Of a stretch of 64,000 bases of DNA, positions 35,040-44,012 are shown one piece after another; within the stretch, counting starts at the first letter, position 1, and every line of letters begins with the position of its first letter. The DNA is taken from contig NZ_SOSC01000002.1 in the NCBI RefSeq assembly GCF_005049285.1, positions 372,001-436,000 of the forward strand, read 5' to 3'. The notes beneath the pieces are model-generated. The model was not told the origin of the DNA. It was given only the letters and a program-made list of their open reading frames with translations, and made no database searches. The translations under genes were made by a program, and so were the position numbers. Origin of the DNA: Halorientalis salina (GTDB lineage Archaea; Halobacteriota; Halobacteria; Halobacteriales; Haloarculaceae).

Positions 35040-35162
35040 AACCGACAGCGTTCGTACTACCGGACAGAAATGTTCGCACCCGACAGCTGTCGGGCAGGCA
35101 TCGATCCACGATAGTGCGGGCCGCGCACCGATTGGGTGATTGCGGACTGCTGTCCGGTAGTA

Positions 35163-35873
35163 TCAGGAGGGCGTCTCGTAGTCGCCGCCGTACTTCATGA
35201 AGAAGTAGGCCAGCCCGAGCGACGCGCTCATGACGAACGCCGTCGCGACGCCGATGGACTTCGCGGGGCCGGGGATCGAGGGCACACCGCCACCGCCGCC
35301 TCCGCCGCCGGTCGACTTGGTGGGGTAGTCGGTCCCGACGACGATGGAGCCCAGCATGCCACTGGCTTCGTGGGGCATGCAGTAGTAGTTGTAGATTCCG
35401 TCTTCCTCGAACGTGTACTCGAACTGGACGCCGGTGGTGTCCACCGGGTCGCCCGACTCGAACACGTCGTCGTCGGAGACGACGTTGTGGGCACCGCCTT
35501 CGCCGGTCCACTCCCACTGGACGGTCGCGCCGTTGTCGACGTGGACGGCTGGCGGGTCGAACGCCAGGCCGCTGCTTCCGGCACCGACCTGGACGGTCAC
35601 CGTGTCGCTGCCCGTCTCGTCGGCGACCTCGCCCTCGTAGAGGTTCGCGTCGTCCAGGTAGCCGCCGAGGTCCGGCGGTCCTGCTTGTTCGCCGCCTCCG
35701 CCACCGCCACCGCCGCTGGTCTCGTTGCCGGCGGTTTCGTTGCCGCTGGTCTCGTTACCTGCGGTTTCGTTGCCTTCCTGTGCGGCTGCCGTCCCGGTCG
35801 CAGCAGCGACCGCCGTACCACCAGCGGCCGTCTGCAGGAACCGCCGGCGCGAAACGTCCGCATTATCAGCCAT
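35163..35873 (-). CDS. Halocyanin-type blue copper protein
   Basis: A 236-residue exported cupredoxin. A Tat signal (SRRRFLQTAAGG) is followed by low-complexity NETAGNETSG and poly-Gly. The plastocyanin-like domain (about 75-190) carries the copper ligands in GGAHNVVSD (His) and YNYYCMPHEASGMLG (Cys, His, Met). A second poly-Gly linker leads to a C-terminal membrane helix (about 210-230), so it is anchored outside. Halocyanins carry electrons to terminal oxidases, which fits the oxidase genes just downstream on the opposite strand. Confidence 0.94.
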   Translation of the reverse strand: MADNADVSRRRFLQTAAGGTAVAAATGTAAAQEGNETAGNETSGNETAGNETSGGGGGGGGEQAGPPDLGGYLDDANLYEGEVADETGSDTVTVQVGAGSSGLAFDPPAVHVDNGATVQWEWTGEGGAHNVVSDDDVFESGDPVDTTGVQFEYTFEEDGIYNYYCMPHEASGMLGSIVVGTDYPTKSTGGGGGGGGVPSIPGPAKSIGVATAFVMSASLGLAYFFMKYGGDYETPS

Positions 35874-35986
35874 GTACGACGGTTAGAGAGGGGTTGTAGT
35901 GAATATGTTGGTTCGTCTCTGTCAGACCGTTGTCTCGGTCGGTCGGTTCCGATGCTCCTTTTACTGCCCGGACCCACTACGCGACC

Positions 35987-36403
35987 ATGACTGAGGAACC
36001 CGGATTGAGCGATCAGTACCGGATGGCCAGTCCCTGGCCGCTGTTCGTCGCGCTCGGCGTGGCCCTCTCGGAGGTCGGCATCATCATCGGCATCTTCGCC
36101 ATCGCCGTCGGCGGCCTCCTCCTGCTCGGGGGCAGCGTCGCTGGCATCCTCAAGGAATCGGGCTACGTCGACGAGCTCTGGGGGTTCCTGCTCGGGTTCG
36201 GGGCATTCCTCCTCGTTGCCGGCGGTGCGCTGTTCGCCTCGCAGGTCGGCCTCGACAGCGGGGCGGCCCTGTCGGTCGTCGCGAACCCTGGTGGGTTCGG
36301 ACAGATCATTCCGCGCGCGCTGGCCATCGCCGTCGCCGGCGTACTGCTGTTGGGCTCCGGCGCAGTCGGCCGGGTGCTCGAAGCCAGCGCGACCGACGCC
36401 TGA
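35987..36403 (+). CDS. Small oxidase-associated membrane protein (DUF7541-like)
   Basis: A 138-residue protein beginning EEPGLSDQYRMASPWPLFVALGVALSE, with four hydrophobic segments. This start and length are characteristic of a haloarchaeal family found next to cytochrome oxidase genes (I recall it as DUF7541; not checked). The ATG at 35987 is chosen over an earlier in-frame start. It is divergent from halocyanin and precedes another small membrane protein and oxidase subunit I, so an accessory or assembly role in the oxidase is inferred. Confidence 0.85.
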   Translation: MTEEPGLSDQYRMASPWPLFVALGVALSEVGIIIGIFAIAVGGLLLLGGSVAGILKESGYVDELWGFLLGFGAFLLVAGGALFASQVGLDSGAALSVVANPGGFGQIIPRALAIAVAGVLLLGSGAVGRVLEASATDA

Positions 36404-36489
36404 CCGCGCTGCAGTCGCCTCCGCCGACCCGGTGAGCTGGCGCGCGCGATTTCGACAACCTATTTACCCGTGTCCCCGAACGGTCGACC

Positions 36490-36777
36490 ATGTCATCGAG
36501 CACCTTCGACCGTGACACACTGCTCGACCTCACGGTCAACGCGATCCCGCTGGGCATACTGCTGTTCTTCATCGGGGCGTTCACCTTCGCGAACCCGTTC
36601 GGCTGGGACGGTCTCGTGTCGACGCTCCAGTTTTCGATCGTCATCATCACGGGCCTCCTGCTCACGATCCTCACGTACTACGCGGGGAAGGCGATCTCCG
36701 AGGCCGAGGCCGAAATGGAAGCCGAAGGCGCTGTCGAGACCGCTCACGCCGACGCCGACGAAGACGCGACGGCCTGA
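36490..36777 (+). CDS. Small oxidase-associated membrane protein (DUF6684-like)
   Basis: A 95-residue protein with two membrane helices: LTVNAIPLGILLFFIGAF, then FSIVIITGLLLTILTYYAG. A Glu/Ala-rich acidic tail follows. The N-terminus (SSTFDRDTLLDLTVNAIPLG) matches a haloarchaeal family I recall as DUF6684, which sits beside heme-copper oxidase subunit I. It probably is a small structural or assembly subunit. It lies between the previous small membrane protein and subunit I on the same strand. Confidence 0.85.
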   Translation: MSSSTFDRDTLLDLTVNAIPLGILLFFIGAFTFANPFGWDGLVSTLQFSIVIITGLLLTILTYYAGKAISEAEAEMEAEGAVETAHADADEDATA

Positions 36778-36807
36778 TACGGTTCGCGATACCTGTTTCC
36801 CGCGATG

Positions 36808-36827
36808 CCCGCCCGATATCGGGTGGG
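36808..36827. other. 20-base palindrome in the gap before oxidase subunit I
   Basis: CCCGCCCGATATCGGGTGGG reads almost identically on both strands around CCCGATATCGGG. It lies 31 bases after the small membrane protein stop, so it could be a 3' hairpin or a dimeric regulator site upstream of the oxidase gene. The rest of the 290-base gap holds only the TATA-like box before subunit I. Confidence 0.35.
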
Positions 36828-37035
36828 CGATGTGAAAACGACGTACAGCGGTTCGTATCAAACCGCGATCCGATTCCCGTGACGTCTACCGGGCACCACG
36901 CCAGTCGGTCGGGTTTCCCTACACCTACCGCAGATAGCGTCGTCTTTCTCGGCCGGATGCGGTCACGGGCTGTCGAAACCGACTGCTGTTATAAGCAGGA
37001 CGAACCCGTTCGCGGGGGGAGGAAAATGGAACCTT

Positions 37036-37044
37036 TCTTTATCC
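37036..37044 (+). promoter_or_regulatory. Putative TATA box of oxidase subunit I
   Basis: TCTTTATCC lies 24-32 bases before the ATG at 37068, consistent with a leaderless oxidase mRNA. Confidence 0.5.
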
Positions 37045-37067
37045 CCCAGTCCTGAGGTTTCGGTATC

Positions 37068-38861
37068 ATGGTTGAAGGGCAGCTCGCGCTGACGGCGTTG
37101 ATGGGGGTTTTCCTCGTCGTCGTCGCGGCGCTTCTGACACGATTGGAGGACTGGCGCTCGTATACGCCACTGGCAGGCGGGAGCGGTATCGGCGAACAGA
37201 CGGGCTACGGTCACCAGGAAAAACCCGGCGGTATCGTCCGCTGGCTGACCACCGTCGACCACAAGGACATCGGCATTCTGTACGGCGCCTACGGCCTCCT
37301 CGCGTTCGCAGTGGGCGGCCTCATGGCGTTTCTCATCCGGATGCAACTGGTCACGCCGGGCGGAGCCGTCATCGAGAACGGCTTCTACAACGCCATTCTG
37401 ACCAGTCACGGCATCACGATGCTGTTCCTCTTCGGGACGCCCATCCTCGCGGCGTTCTCGAACTACTTCATCCCGCTTTTGATCGGCGCGGACGACATGG
37501 CGTTCCCCCGCATCAACGCCATCGCCTTCTGGCTGCTCCCGCCGGGCGCACTGCTGGTCTGGGGCGGCTTCTTCCTACCGGGCGTCACCGCAGCACAGAC
37601 GTCCTGGACGATGTACACGCCGCTATCGGTCGAACAGGCACACGCGGGCGCGGACCTGATGATGCTCGGCCTGCACCTGACCGGAGTCTCGGCGACGATG
37701 GGGGCGATCAACTTCATCGCGACCATCTTCACCGAGCGCGGCGAGGAGGTCAACTGGGCGAAACTCGACATCTTCTCGTGGACGGTCCTCACCCAGTCGG
37801 GGATCATCCTGTTCGCGTTCCCGCTGCTGGGCAGCGCGCTCATCATGCTCCTGCTCGACCGGAACTTCGGGACCACCTTCTTCGCTATCGAGGCCGGTGG
37901 GACCATCCTCTGGCAGCACCTGTTCTGGTTCTTCGGCCACCCCGAGGTGTACATCCTCGTCCTGCCGCCGATGGGGTTGGTCAGTTACATCCTGCCGAAG
38001 TTCTGCGGTCGCGAGCTGTTCGGGTTCAAGTTCGTCGTCTATTCGACGCTGGCTATCGGCGTCCTCTCCTTTGGCGTCTGGGCCCACCACATGTTCACGA
38101 CCGGCATCGACCCGCGGCTCCGGGCGTCCTTTATGGCGGTATCGTTGGCGATCGCGATACCCAGCGCCGTCAAGACCTTCAACTGGATCACGACGATGTG
38201 GAACGGGAAACTGCGGCTGGCGACGCCGATGCTGTTCTGTATCGGCTTCGTCGCGAACTTCATCATCGGCGGGGTTACCGGCGTCTTCCTCGCCTCGATC
38301 CCGGTCGACATGATCCTCCACGACACCTACTACGTGGTCGGACACTTCCACTACGTCATCATGGGTGCCATCGCGTTCGGCGTCTTCGCGGGCGTCTACT
38401 ACTGGTTCCCGATCTTCACTGGCCGGATGTACCAGCGCACGCTGGCGAAGTGGCACTTCTGGCTGACGATGATCGGGACGAACCTGACGTTCTTCGCGAT
38501 GCTCATCCTGGGCTATCTCGGCATGCCCCGGCGCTACGCCAGCTACGAGCTCGGGAGCTCGATCGCACCGCTCGCTCAGATCATCAACTTCCACCAAATG
38601 GCGTCCGTCGGTGCGGTCATCCTGCTGATCGGCCAGCTCATCTTCGTCTGGAACATCGCGACCTCCTGGCTGGAAGGCCGGGAGGCCGGTCCGGACCCCT
38701 GGAACATGCAGGAGGAAGCACCGCACCTGTACGGTCGTGAGTTCGACTGGCACAACGAGCGCCTCGAAACCGCCATCGCGGACGGCGGGGACGAAGAGAA
38801 AGCGATGACCGACGGCGGGCAGGACCCGTCCGACGAATCGCTCGACTCCGACGACGCGTAA
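37068..38861 (+). CDS. Heme-copper terminal oxidase subunit I (cytochrome c oxidase-type)
   Basis: A 597-residue, roughly 13-helix catalytic subunit that reduces O2 and pumps protons. An extra N-terminal helix precedes the core. Ligands visible: low-spin heme His 114 (TSHGITMLF); CuB His 291 cross-linked to Tyr 295 in FGHPEVY; the CuB pair 340/341 (WAHHMFTTG); and heme ligands in VVGHFHYVIMG (about 426 and 428). The HPEVY Glu indicates an A-type enzyme. It is grouped with two small membrane proteins and a halocyanin donor. Subunits II and III are not in the window. The acidic C-terminal tail is typical of halophiles. Confidence 0.95.
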   Translation: MVEGQLALTALMGVFLVVVAALLTRLEDWRSYTPLAGGSGIGEQTGYGHQEKPGGIVRWLTTVDHKDIGILYGAYGLLAFAVGGLMAFLIRMQLVTPGGAVIENGFYNAILTSHGITMLFLFGTPILAAFSNYFIPLLIGADDMAFPRINAIAFWLLPPGALLVWGGFFLPGVTAAQTSWTMYTPLSVEQAHAGADLMMLGLHLTGVSATMGAINFIATIFTERGEEVNWAKLDIFSWTVLTQSGIILFAFPLLGSALIMLLLDRNFGTTFFAIEAGGTILWQHLFWFFGHPEVYILVLPPMGLVSYILPKFCGRELFGFKFVVYSTLAIGVLSFGVWAHHMFTTGIDPRLRASFMAVSLAIAIPSAVKTFNWITTMWNGKLRLATPMLFCIGFVANFIIGGVTGVFLASIPVDMILHDTYYVVGHFHYVIMGAIAFGVFAGVYYWFPIFTGRMYQRTLAKWHFWLTMIGTNLTFFAMLILGYLGMPRRYASYELGSSIAPLAQIINFHQMASVGAVILLIGQLIFVWNIATSWLEGREAGPDPWNMQEEAPHLYGREFDWHNERLETAIADGGDEEKAMTDGGQDPSDESLDSDDA

Positions 38862-38874
38862 CGCGAACTCCGAC

Positions 38875-38880
38875 TTTTTT
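38875..38880 (+). terminator. Putative oligo-T terminator after oxidase subunit I
   Basis: Six T in a GC-rich context 14 bases after the stop, a typical haloarchaeal 3'-end signal. The following purL gene has its own TATA-like box. Confidence 0.45.
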
Positions 38881-38973
38881 CGACGTTCAGTGGGTTTCCG
38901 AGGGCCGTCCGAGATTCAGCGGTCGCTGTCTCGTCCGCTCAGGTGGCCGCTGTCGAGACCGGACATGGAAAGC

Positions 38974-38980
38974 GATTTAG
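38974..38980 (+). promoter_or_regulatory. Putative TATA box of purL
   Basis: GATTTAG lies 25-31 bases before the purL ATG at 39005. Confidence 0.4.
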
Positions 38981-39004
38981 CCGGCCTGTGGCTACGGATC
39001 CTCA

Positions 39005-41161
39005 ATGAGTCTCTCCGATTCGGACCGCGAACTCGTCACCGCGGAACTCGGTCGCGACCCGACGGCGGCCGAGGCCGCGCTCTTCGAGAACCTCTGGAGC
39101 GAGCACTGCGCGTACCGCTCGTCGCGACCGCTCCTCGCAGCGTTCGACAGCGAGGACGACCGGGTCGTCGTCGGGCCCGGCGACGACGCCGCAGTGGTCG
39201 CGCTGCCCGACACCGACGGCGGGAACAGTGACACGTACATCACGATGGGGATCGAGAGCCACAACCATCCCTCCTACGTCGACCCGTTCGACGGCGCGGC
39301 CACGGGCGTCGGCGGCATCGTCCGCGACACGCTGTCGATGGGGGCCTATCCCATCGCGCTCGCGGACTCGCTGTACTTCGGCGGCTTCGACCGCGAGCAC
39401 TCGCGCTACCTGTTCGAGGGCGTCGTCGAGGGCATCAGCCACTACGGAAACTGTATCGGCGTCCCCACAGTGACGGGCAGCGTCGCGTTCCACGACGGCT
39501 ACGAGGGCAACCCGCTGGTCAACGTCGCCTGCGTCGGCCTGACCGACGCCGATCGCCTCGTCACCGCGGAGGCCCAGGAACCCGGGAACAAACTCGTCCT
39601 CGTCGGGAACGGGACGGGCCGGGACGGCCTCGGCGGGGCCTCCTTCGCGAGCGAAGACCTCGCGGAGGACGCCGAAACCGAGGACCGCCCGGCGGTCCAG
39701 GTCGGGGACCCCTACACCGAGAAGTTGCTCATCGAGGCCAACGAGGCCCTCGTCGACGAGAACCTCGTCGAGTCCGCTCGCGACCTGGGGGCGGCGGGCC
39801 TGGGCGGCGCGACCAGCGAGATGGTCGCCAAAGGCGGTCTGGGCTGTGAGATCGAACTCGAACGGGTCCACCAGCGCGAGCCCAACATGAACGCGCTGGA
39901 GATCCTGCTCGCCGAATCCCAGGAGCGGATGGCCTACGAGGTCGAACCCGAGAACGTCGACGCCGTCCGGGAGATCGCCGAGCGGTTCGACCTGGGCTGT
40001 TCGGTCATCGGCGACGTGACCGAGGGGAACTACGTCTGCACGTTCGAGGGCGAAACGGTCGTGGACGCCGACGCCGAGTTCCTGGGCGACGGCGCGCCAT
40101 TCAACGACCTCGACGCCGTCGAACCCGAGCAACCGGAGACCGACCTCCCGGACGCCGACCTGACAGAGGCGTACGAGGCCGTCGTCGGGAGTCCGAACAC
40201 GGCCTCGAAACGGTGGGTCTACCGGCAGTACGACCACGAGGTGCAGGTCCGGACGGCGACCGCGCCGGGCGACGACGCGGCGTTGCTGGCGATTCGAGAG
40301 GAAGGGATCGGACTCGCCTTCTCGTCGGGGGCGGACCCCAACTGGACCGAAGCGGCTCCGTACGACGGGGCGCGGGCCGTCGCGCTGGAGAACGCGACGA
40401 ACGTCGCGGCCAAAGGCGCGACGCCGCTGGCTGCCGTCGACTGTCTGAACGGCGGCAACCCGGAGAAATCGGACGTGTACGGCGGGTTCAAGGCTATCGT
40501 CGACGGACTGGCCGACGCCTGCAGCGAACTCGACGTGCCCGTCGTCGGCGGGAACGTCTCGCTGTACAACGACTCGAACGCCGGCCCGATCCCGCCGACG
40601 CCGACACTGGCGCTCGTCGGGACGAAGGAAGGCTACGAGGCACCGCCGGCGGCCCTCGACGGCGAGGGTGAACTGGTCGTGGTCAACGACCGCACGCTCG
40701 CGGGCGAGAGCGAGGGCCGACTCGGCGGGTCGGAGTATCTCGTGCAGTTCGGCGGGAGCGACCAGTATCCAGACCTCCCGGACGAGCGGGCGGCGTTCGT
40801 CGAGACGCTGGCCGAGGTAGCCGACGCCGTGGAAACACTGGCCGTCCACGACGCGAGCCACGGCGGCCTGGCGGTCACGCTGGCCGAGATGGTAACCGCG
40901 GACGCGGGCGCGACGGTCACGCTCGACGGCGAGGCTACCGCCCAAGAACTGCTCTTCCACGAACAACCCGGTCGCGTCGTCGTCGAGACGACAGACGCCG
41001 AGGCCGTCGCGGCGGCCTTCGACGGTGTCGCACCGGTCACGTCGGTCGGCAGTGCCGACGGTTCAGGCGAACTGGAGATCGCGGTCGGCGACGAGACCAT
41101 CGCGGACGACGCCGACGCCATCGCCGAGCGTCGGTCGGTCATCGAGCGCGAACTGGAGTGA
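39005..41161 (+). CDS. purL: Phosphoribosylformylglycinamidine synthase subunit PurL
   Basis: A 718-residue enzyme of purine synthesis (small-PurL type) that amidates FGAR with ATP and ammonia supplied by PurQ with PurS. Signatures: [17 protein letters not shown] near residue 28, the ATP site [38 protein letters not shown] near 80, the second AIR-synthase-like half with [10 protein letters not shown], and [11 protein letters not shown]. Length equals other archaeal PurL proteins. purQ and purS are not adjacent. It starts leaderless behind a TATA-like box. Confidence 0.96.
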   Translation: MSLSDSDRELVTAELGRDPTAAEAALFENLWSEHCAYRSSRPLLAAFDSEDDRVVVGPGDDAAVVALPDTDGGNSDTYITMGIESHNHPSYVDPFDGAATGVGGIVRDTLSMGAYPIALADSLYFGGFDREHSRYLFEGVVEGISHYGNCIGVPTVTGSVAFHDGYEGNPLVNVACVGLTDADRLVTAEAQEPGNKLVLVGNGTGRDGLGGASFASEDLAEDAETEDRPAVQVGDPYTEKLLIEANEALVDENLVESARDLGAAGLGGATSEMVAKGGLGCEIELERVHQREPNMNALEILLAESQERMAYEVEPENVDAVREIAERFDLGCSVIGDVTEGNYVCTFEGETVVDADAEFLGDGAPFNDLDAVEPEQPETDLPDADLTEAYEAVVGSPNTASKRWVYRQYDHEVQVRTATAPGDDAALLAIREEGIGLAFSSGADPNWTEAAPYDGARAVALENATNVAAKGATPLAAVDCLNGGNPEKSDVYGGFKAIVDGLADACSELDVPVVGGNVSLYNDSNAGPIPPTPTLALVGTKEGYEAPPAALDGEGELVVVNDRTLAGESEGRLGGSEYLVQFGGSDQYPDLPDERAAFVETLAEVADAVETLAVHDASHGGLAVTLAEMVTADAGATVTLDGEATAQELLFHEQPGRVVVETTDAEAVAAAFDGVAPVTSVGSADGSGELEIAVGDETIADDADAIAERRSVIERELE

Positions 41162-41230
41162 GCAGGGCGATCGACCGGTTCGGCTAGCCAACTGATATAT
41201 TCTCAGCGGACCAACCGACGCACCGACAGG

Positions 41231-41587
41231 ATGGCATCGGACCGACCACCGAGCGACGAAGGGGCACTCACCTGGCGAGTCGAACGCGTGCTGACGGAGT
41301 CCCAGGCCGTTCTGTGGGGAGTCATCCTGGTGGCGACGGTGTTCGACGTGCTCACCACGATGCGAGGGCTGGCTTTGGGCCTCTCTGAGGGCAACGCCGT
41401 GGCACAGGCCTTCCTCGACACGTACGGGACGCCGGGCATCGGGTTGCTGAAGTTCGTCGCACTGGTACTCCTCGTTCTCTCGTGGTGGGCGCTCCCCGAC
41501 CGGTCGGCGACCATCGTGCTCGCGGGGTTCGCCGTGATTTCATTGTTGACCATCGCACTCAACGCGCTGACGCTGGCGGCGCTCTGA
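41231..41587 (+). CDS. Small membrane protein (DUF5658-like)
   Basis: A 118-residue protein with three to four hydrophobic helices: AVLWGVILVATVFDVLTT, then LLKFVALVLLVLSWWAL and AGFAVISLLTIALNAL. The VFDVLTT Asp followed by GNAVAQAFLDTYG fits the family pattern D-xxTT / N-xxxxxF I associate with DUF5658, a haloarchaeal membrane family of unknown role. It is convergent with the very small membrane protein gene behind it. Function unknown. Confidence 0.78.
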   Translation: MASDRPPSDEGALTWRVERVLTESQAVLWGVILVATVFDVLTTMRGLALGLSEGNAVAQAFLDTYGTPGIGLLKFVALVLLVLSWWALPDRSATIVLAGFAVISLLTIALNALTLAAL

Positions 41588-41621
41588 CGGGTATCGAGAG
41601 CGGACAGAGAGAAGGTCGCGC

Positions 41622-41807
41622 TTACAGCACCAGCGGCAGGCCGAAAGTGATGGCCACGCCGACGAGGAAGACGACCAGGCCGAACCCGACCTGACTCATC
41701 TCGTAGTCGCTCTGCGGTGCGGTGCTCCGGAGCGGTGGTTCCTGCTCGGGCAAGTCCGGACTCGACGGGTCGTAATCCGGTCGGTCCTCGTCGTGGTCGT
41801 CGCTCAT
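41622..41807 (-). CDS. 61-residue single-helix membrane protein
   Basis: A tiny protein with a Pro/Asp-rich N-terminal half (DYDPSSPDLPEQEPPL) and one C-terminal membrane helix (VGFGLVVFLVGVAITFGLPLVL). The central SDYEMSQVGFG resembles a conserved haloarchaeal micro-membrane protein family. The acidic N-terminus and clean start codon support it as real, despite its size. It probably is an accessory membrane peptide; nothing further can be said. Confidence 0.7.
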   Translation of the reverse strand: MSDDHDEDRPDYDPSSPDLPEQEPPLRSTAPQSDYEMSQVGFGLVVFLVGVAITFGLPLVL

Positions 41808-41881
41808 ACGTGGCGGTACTGTTGGGGGGTACTTCGATGTATCGAAAGGACGCCCTGACGACCCGATTTCGGCCGTGTCTA

Positions 41882-41888
41882 TTTATAC
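41882..41888 (+). promoter_or_regulatory. Putative TATA box of the acyl-CoA ligase gene
   Basis: TTTATAC lies 22-28 bases before the ATG at 41910, a good haloarchaeal promoter match for a leaderless mRNA. Confidence 0.5.
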
Positions 41889-41909
41889 CACGATACGCAA
41901 CCACGTGGC

Positions 41910-43928
41910 ATGGTATCGGCCGACGAGATCGAGCGACTCCGCGAACGCGAACGCGAGTACGACGACGAGGTCATCGGCGACGGCACGCTCGTGGAGTTGT
42001 TCGACGAGAACACCCGACGCTACAGCGACAGTGACGCCCAGCTGTACAAGGGCGGCGTCTACGACCGGTCGCTCACACCGGACGTGATCTCACCCGCCGA
42101 TTCGGGCGAATACGCGTCGATCACCTACGGGGAGATGGGGGATATCGTCCGACGACTCGCGGCCGGCTTCCGCGAACTGGGCGTCCAGCCGGGGGACCGA
42201 GTGTCGATGTTCTCGGGGACTCGCATGGAGTGGGCCGTGAGCGACTTCGCGCTCCTCGCGGCCGGCGGCGTCGTCTCGACGGTCTACAAGGAGTCCGGAC
42301 CGCGACAGGTGAACTACCTCGTCAACCACCCGGGCTCCATCGGGGTCGTCTGCGAGAACGAGACGCTGCTCGACAGGGTCGTCAAGATCCACAGCGAACT
42401 CGACCTGGCGTTCGTCGTGGTGTTCGACGAACTCGACAAGTACGCCGACGTCGACGGCATCCACTCGCTGGCCGACGTGTACGAACTCGGCGCGGACCGG
42501 TACGACCGGGCGACCTACGAGTCCTGGCTCGACGACCGTGAGCCCGAGGACCTGGCGAGTCTGATCTACACCTCGGGGACGACGGGCATCCCGAAAGGGG
42601 TCGAACTGACTCATCGCAACTTCCGGGCCAACGTCAATCAGATCCGCCGGCGGTCGGGGCCGCGTCCGGACAAGGGACCGGACGTGCCCGCCGTCACCAG
42701 CGACACGCGCACGCTATCCTTCCTGCCGCTGGCCCACGTCTTCGAGCGGACCGTCGGCCACTTCTTCATGTTCGCCTGCGGGGCGACCGTCGGCTACGCG
42801 GAGAGCCCCGACACCGTGGGCGAGGACATCGCGAAGGTCCAGCCCAACGCCGCCGCGAGCGTCCCGCGGGTGTACGAGCGCATCTTCGATCAGATGCGCG
42901 AGGAGGCCGGCGGGTCGGCCGCGAAAGAGCGGATCTTCGGGTGGGCGACGGACGTGGCCCGCCGGTGGGCCAGGACCGAGGAGCCGTCGCTCGGCCTCCG
43001 GGTGCGACACGCCGTCGCGGACGCGCTGGTGTTCAGCGACGTGAAAGAACAACTGGGCGGAGAAATCGAATACCTGGTCAGCGGGGGCGGCACCCTGAGC
43101 AAGGAACTCTCGGAGTTGTTCCTGGGCATGGGCATCCCCATCTACGAGGGGTACGGGTTGACCGAGGGCGCACCGGTGGTCACCTCGAACTTCCCCGAGG
43201 CACCCCGACCGGGCACGCTCGGCGCGCCGGTCACCGGCGTCGACGTGCGGCTCGACGAGTCGAGCGTCGACGACGACTTCGACGACACGGACAACAGGGT
43301 CGGCGAACTGCTGTTCAAGGGGCCGAACGTGACCGATGGCTACTGGAAGATGCCCGAAAAGACCGAGTCGGCGTTCACCGACGACGGGTACTTCAAGACC
43401 GGCGACATCGTCGAGGAGACGCCGGACGGGCACCTCCGCTACGAGGACCGGCTCAAGAACCTGCTCGTGTTGACGACGGGCAAAAACGTCTCGCCGGAAC
43501 CCATCGAAGGCGAGTTCGCCACCAGCCCCCAGATCGAGCAGATCATGGTCATCGGCGACGACCGGAAGTTCGTCGCCGCCCTCATCGTCCCCGACTTCGA
43601 GCAGGTCCGCCAGTGGGCCGGCAAACGGGACGTCGACCTCCCCGACAGCGAGGAAGCCATCTGTGAGGACGAACGCGTCCGCGAGTGGATCAACGAGGAG
43701 GTCCAGCTCGTCAACCGCGAGTTCGGCCTCGACTCCGAGGCCGCGATCAAACAGTTCGAACTCGTCGCCACGGAGTGGACCGCCGACAACGACCTCCTGA
43801 CGCCGTCGCTGAAGAAGAAACGCCGCAACATCCTCTCGGCGTTCGAGGACAGGGTCGACCGGATCTACGGTGAGACGAACTCGGCGGAGACGGCAGCGGG
43901 CCCGGTGGCTACAGCCGCCGACGACTGA
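41910..43928 (+). CDS. Long-chain fatty acid--CoA ligase (AMP-forming)
   Basis: A 672-residue ANL-family adenylate-forming enzyme. Motifs: the P-loop YTSGTTGIPKG near residue 220, IPIYEGYGLTEGAPVV, the hinge region GYFKTGDIVE, EDRLKNLLVLTTGKNVSPEPIE with the A8 core, and the catalytic Lys region KQFELVATEWT followed by TPSLKKKRRNIL. The insert and length match long-chain (FadD/ACSBG-like) rather than acetyl-CoA synthetases. It activates fatty acids to acyl-CoA at the cytoplasmic membrane face. It stands alone under a good promoter-like sequence. Confidence 0.93.
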   Translation: MVSADEIERLREREREYDDEVIGDGTLVELFDENTRRYSDSDAQLYKGGVYDRSLTPDVISPADSGEYASITYGEMGDIVRRLAAGFRELGVQPGDRVSMFSGTRMEWAVSDFALLAAGGVVSTVYKESGPRQVNYLVNHPGSIGVVCENETLLDRVVKIHSELDLAFVVVFDELDKYADVDGIHSLADVYELGADRYDRATYESWLDDREPEDLASLIYTSGTTGIPKGVELTHRNFRANVNQIRRRSGPRPDKGPDVPAVTSDTRTLSFLPLAHVFERTVGHFFMFACGATVGYAESPDTVGEDIAKVQPNAAASVPRVYERIFDQMREEAGGSAAKERIFGWATDVARRWARTEEPSLGLRVRHAVADALVFSDVKEQLGGEIEYLVSGGGTLSKELSELFLGMGIPIYEGYGLTEGAPVVTSNFPEAPRPGTLGAPVTGVDVRLDESSVDDDFDDTDNRVGELLFKGPNVTDGYWKMPEKTESAFTDDGYFKTGDIVEETPDGHLRYEDRLKNLLVLTTGKNVSPEPIEGEFATSPQIEQIMVIGDDRKFVAALIVPDFEQVRQWAGKRDVDLPDSEEAICEDERVREWINEEVQLVNREFGLDSEAAIKQFELVATEWTADNDLLTPSLKKKRRNILSAFEDRVDRIYGETNSAETAAGPVATAADD

Positions 43929-43979
43929 CCGGGCCGTCAGTGCGTGCAGTTCGATAACGAGTGTCGAACCGAGGAGAGG

Positions 43980-43986
43980 TTATTAG
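43980..43986 (+). promoter_or_regulatory. Putative TATA box of the transducer gene
   Basis: TTATTAG lies 27-33 bases before the ATG at 44013 and supports that start over an earlier in-frame codon at 43944. Confidence 0.45.
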
Positions 43987-44012
43987 TGTCTGTCAGGAAA
44001 ATCGGTGTGGAA

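Noticed and set aside
39002-40966. A 654-codon minus-strand frame opposite purL
   Set aside because: PurL motifs run through the plus strand over the same bases; the antisense frame has no coherent domain.
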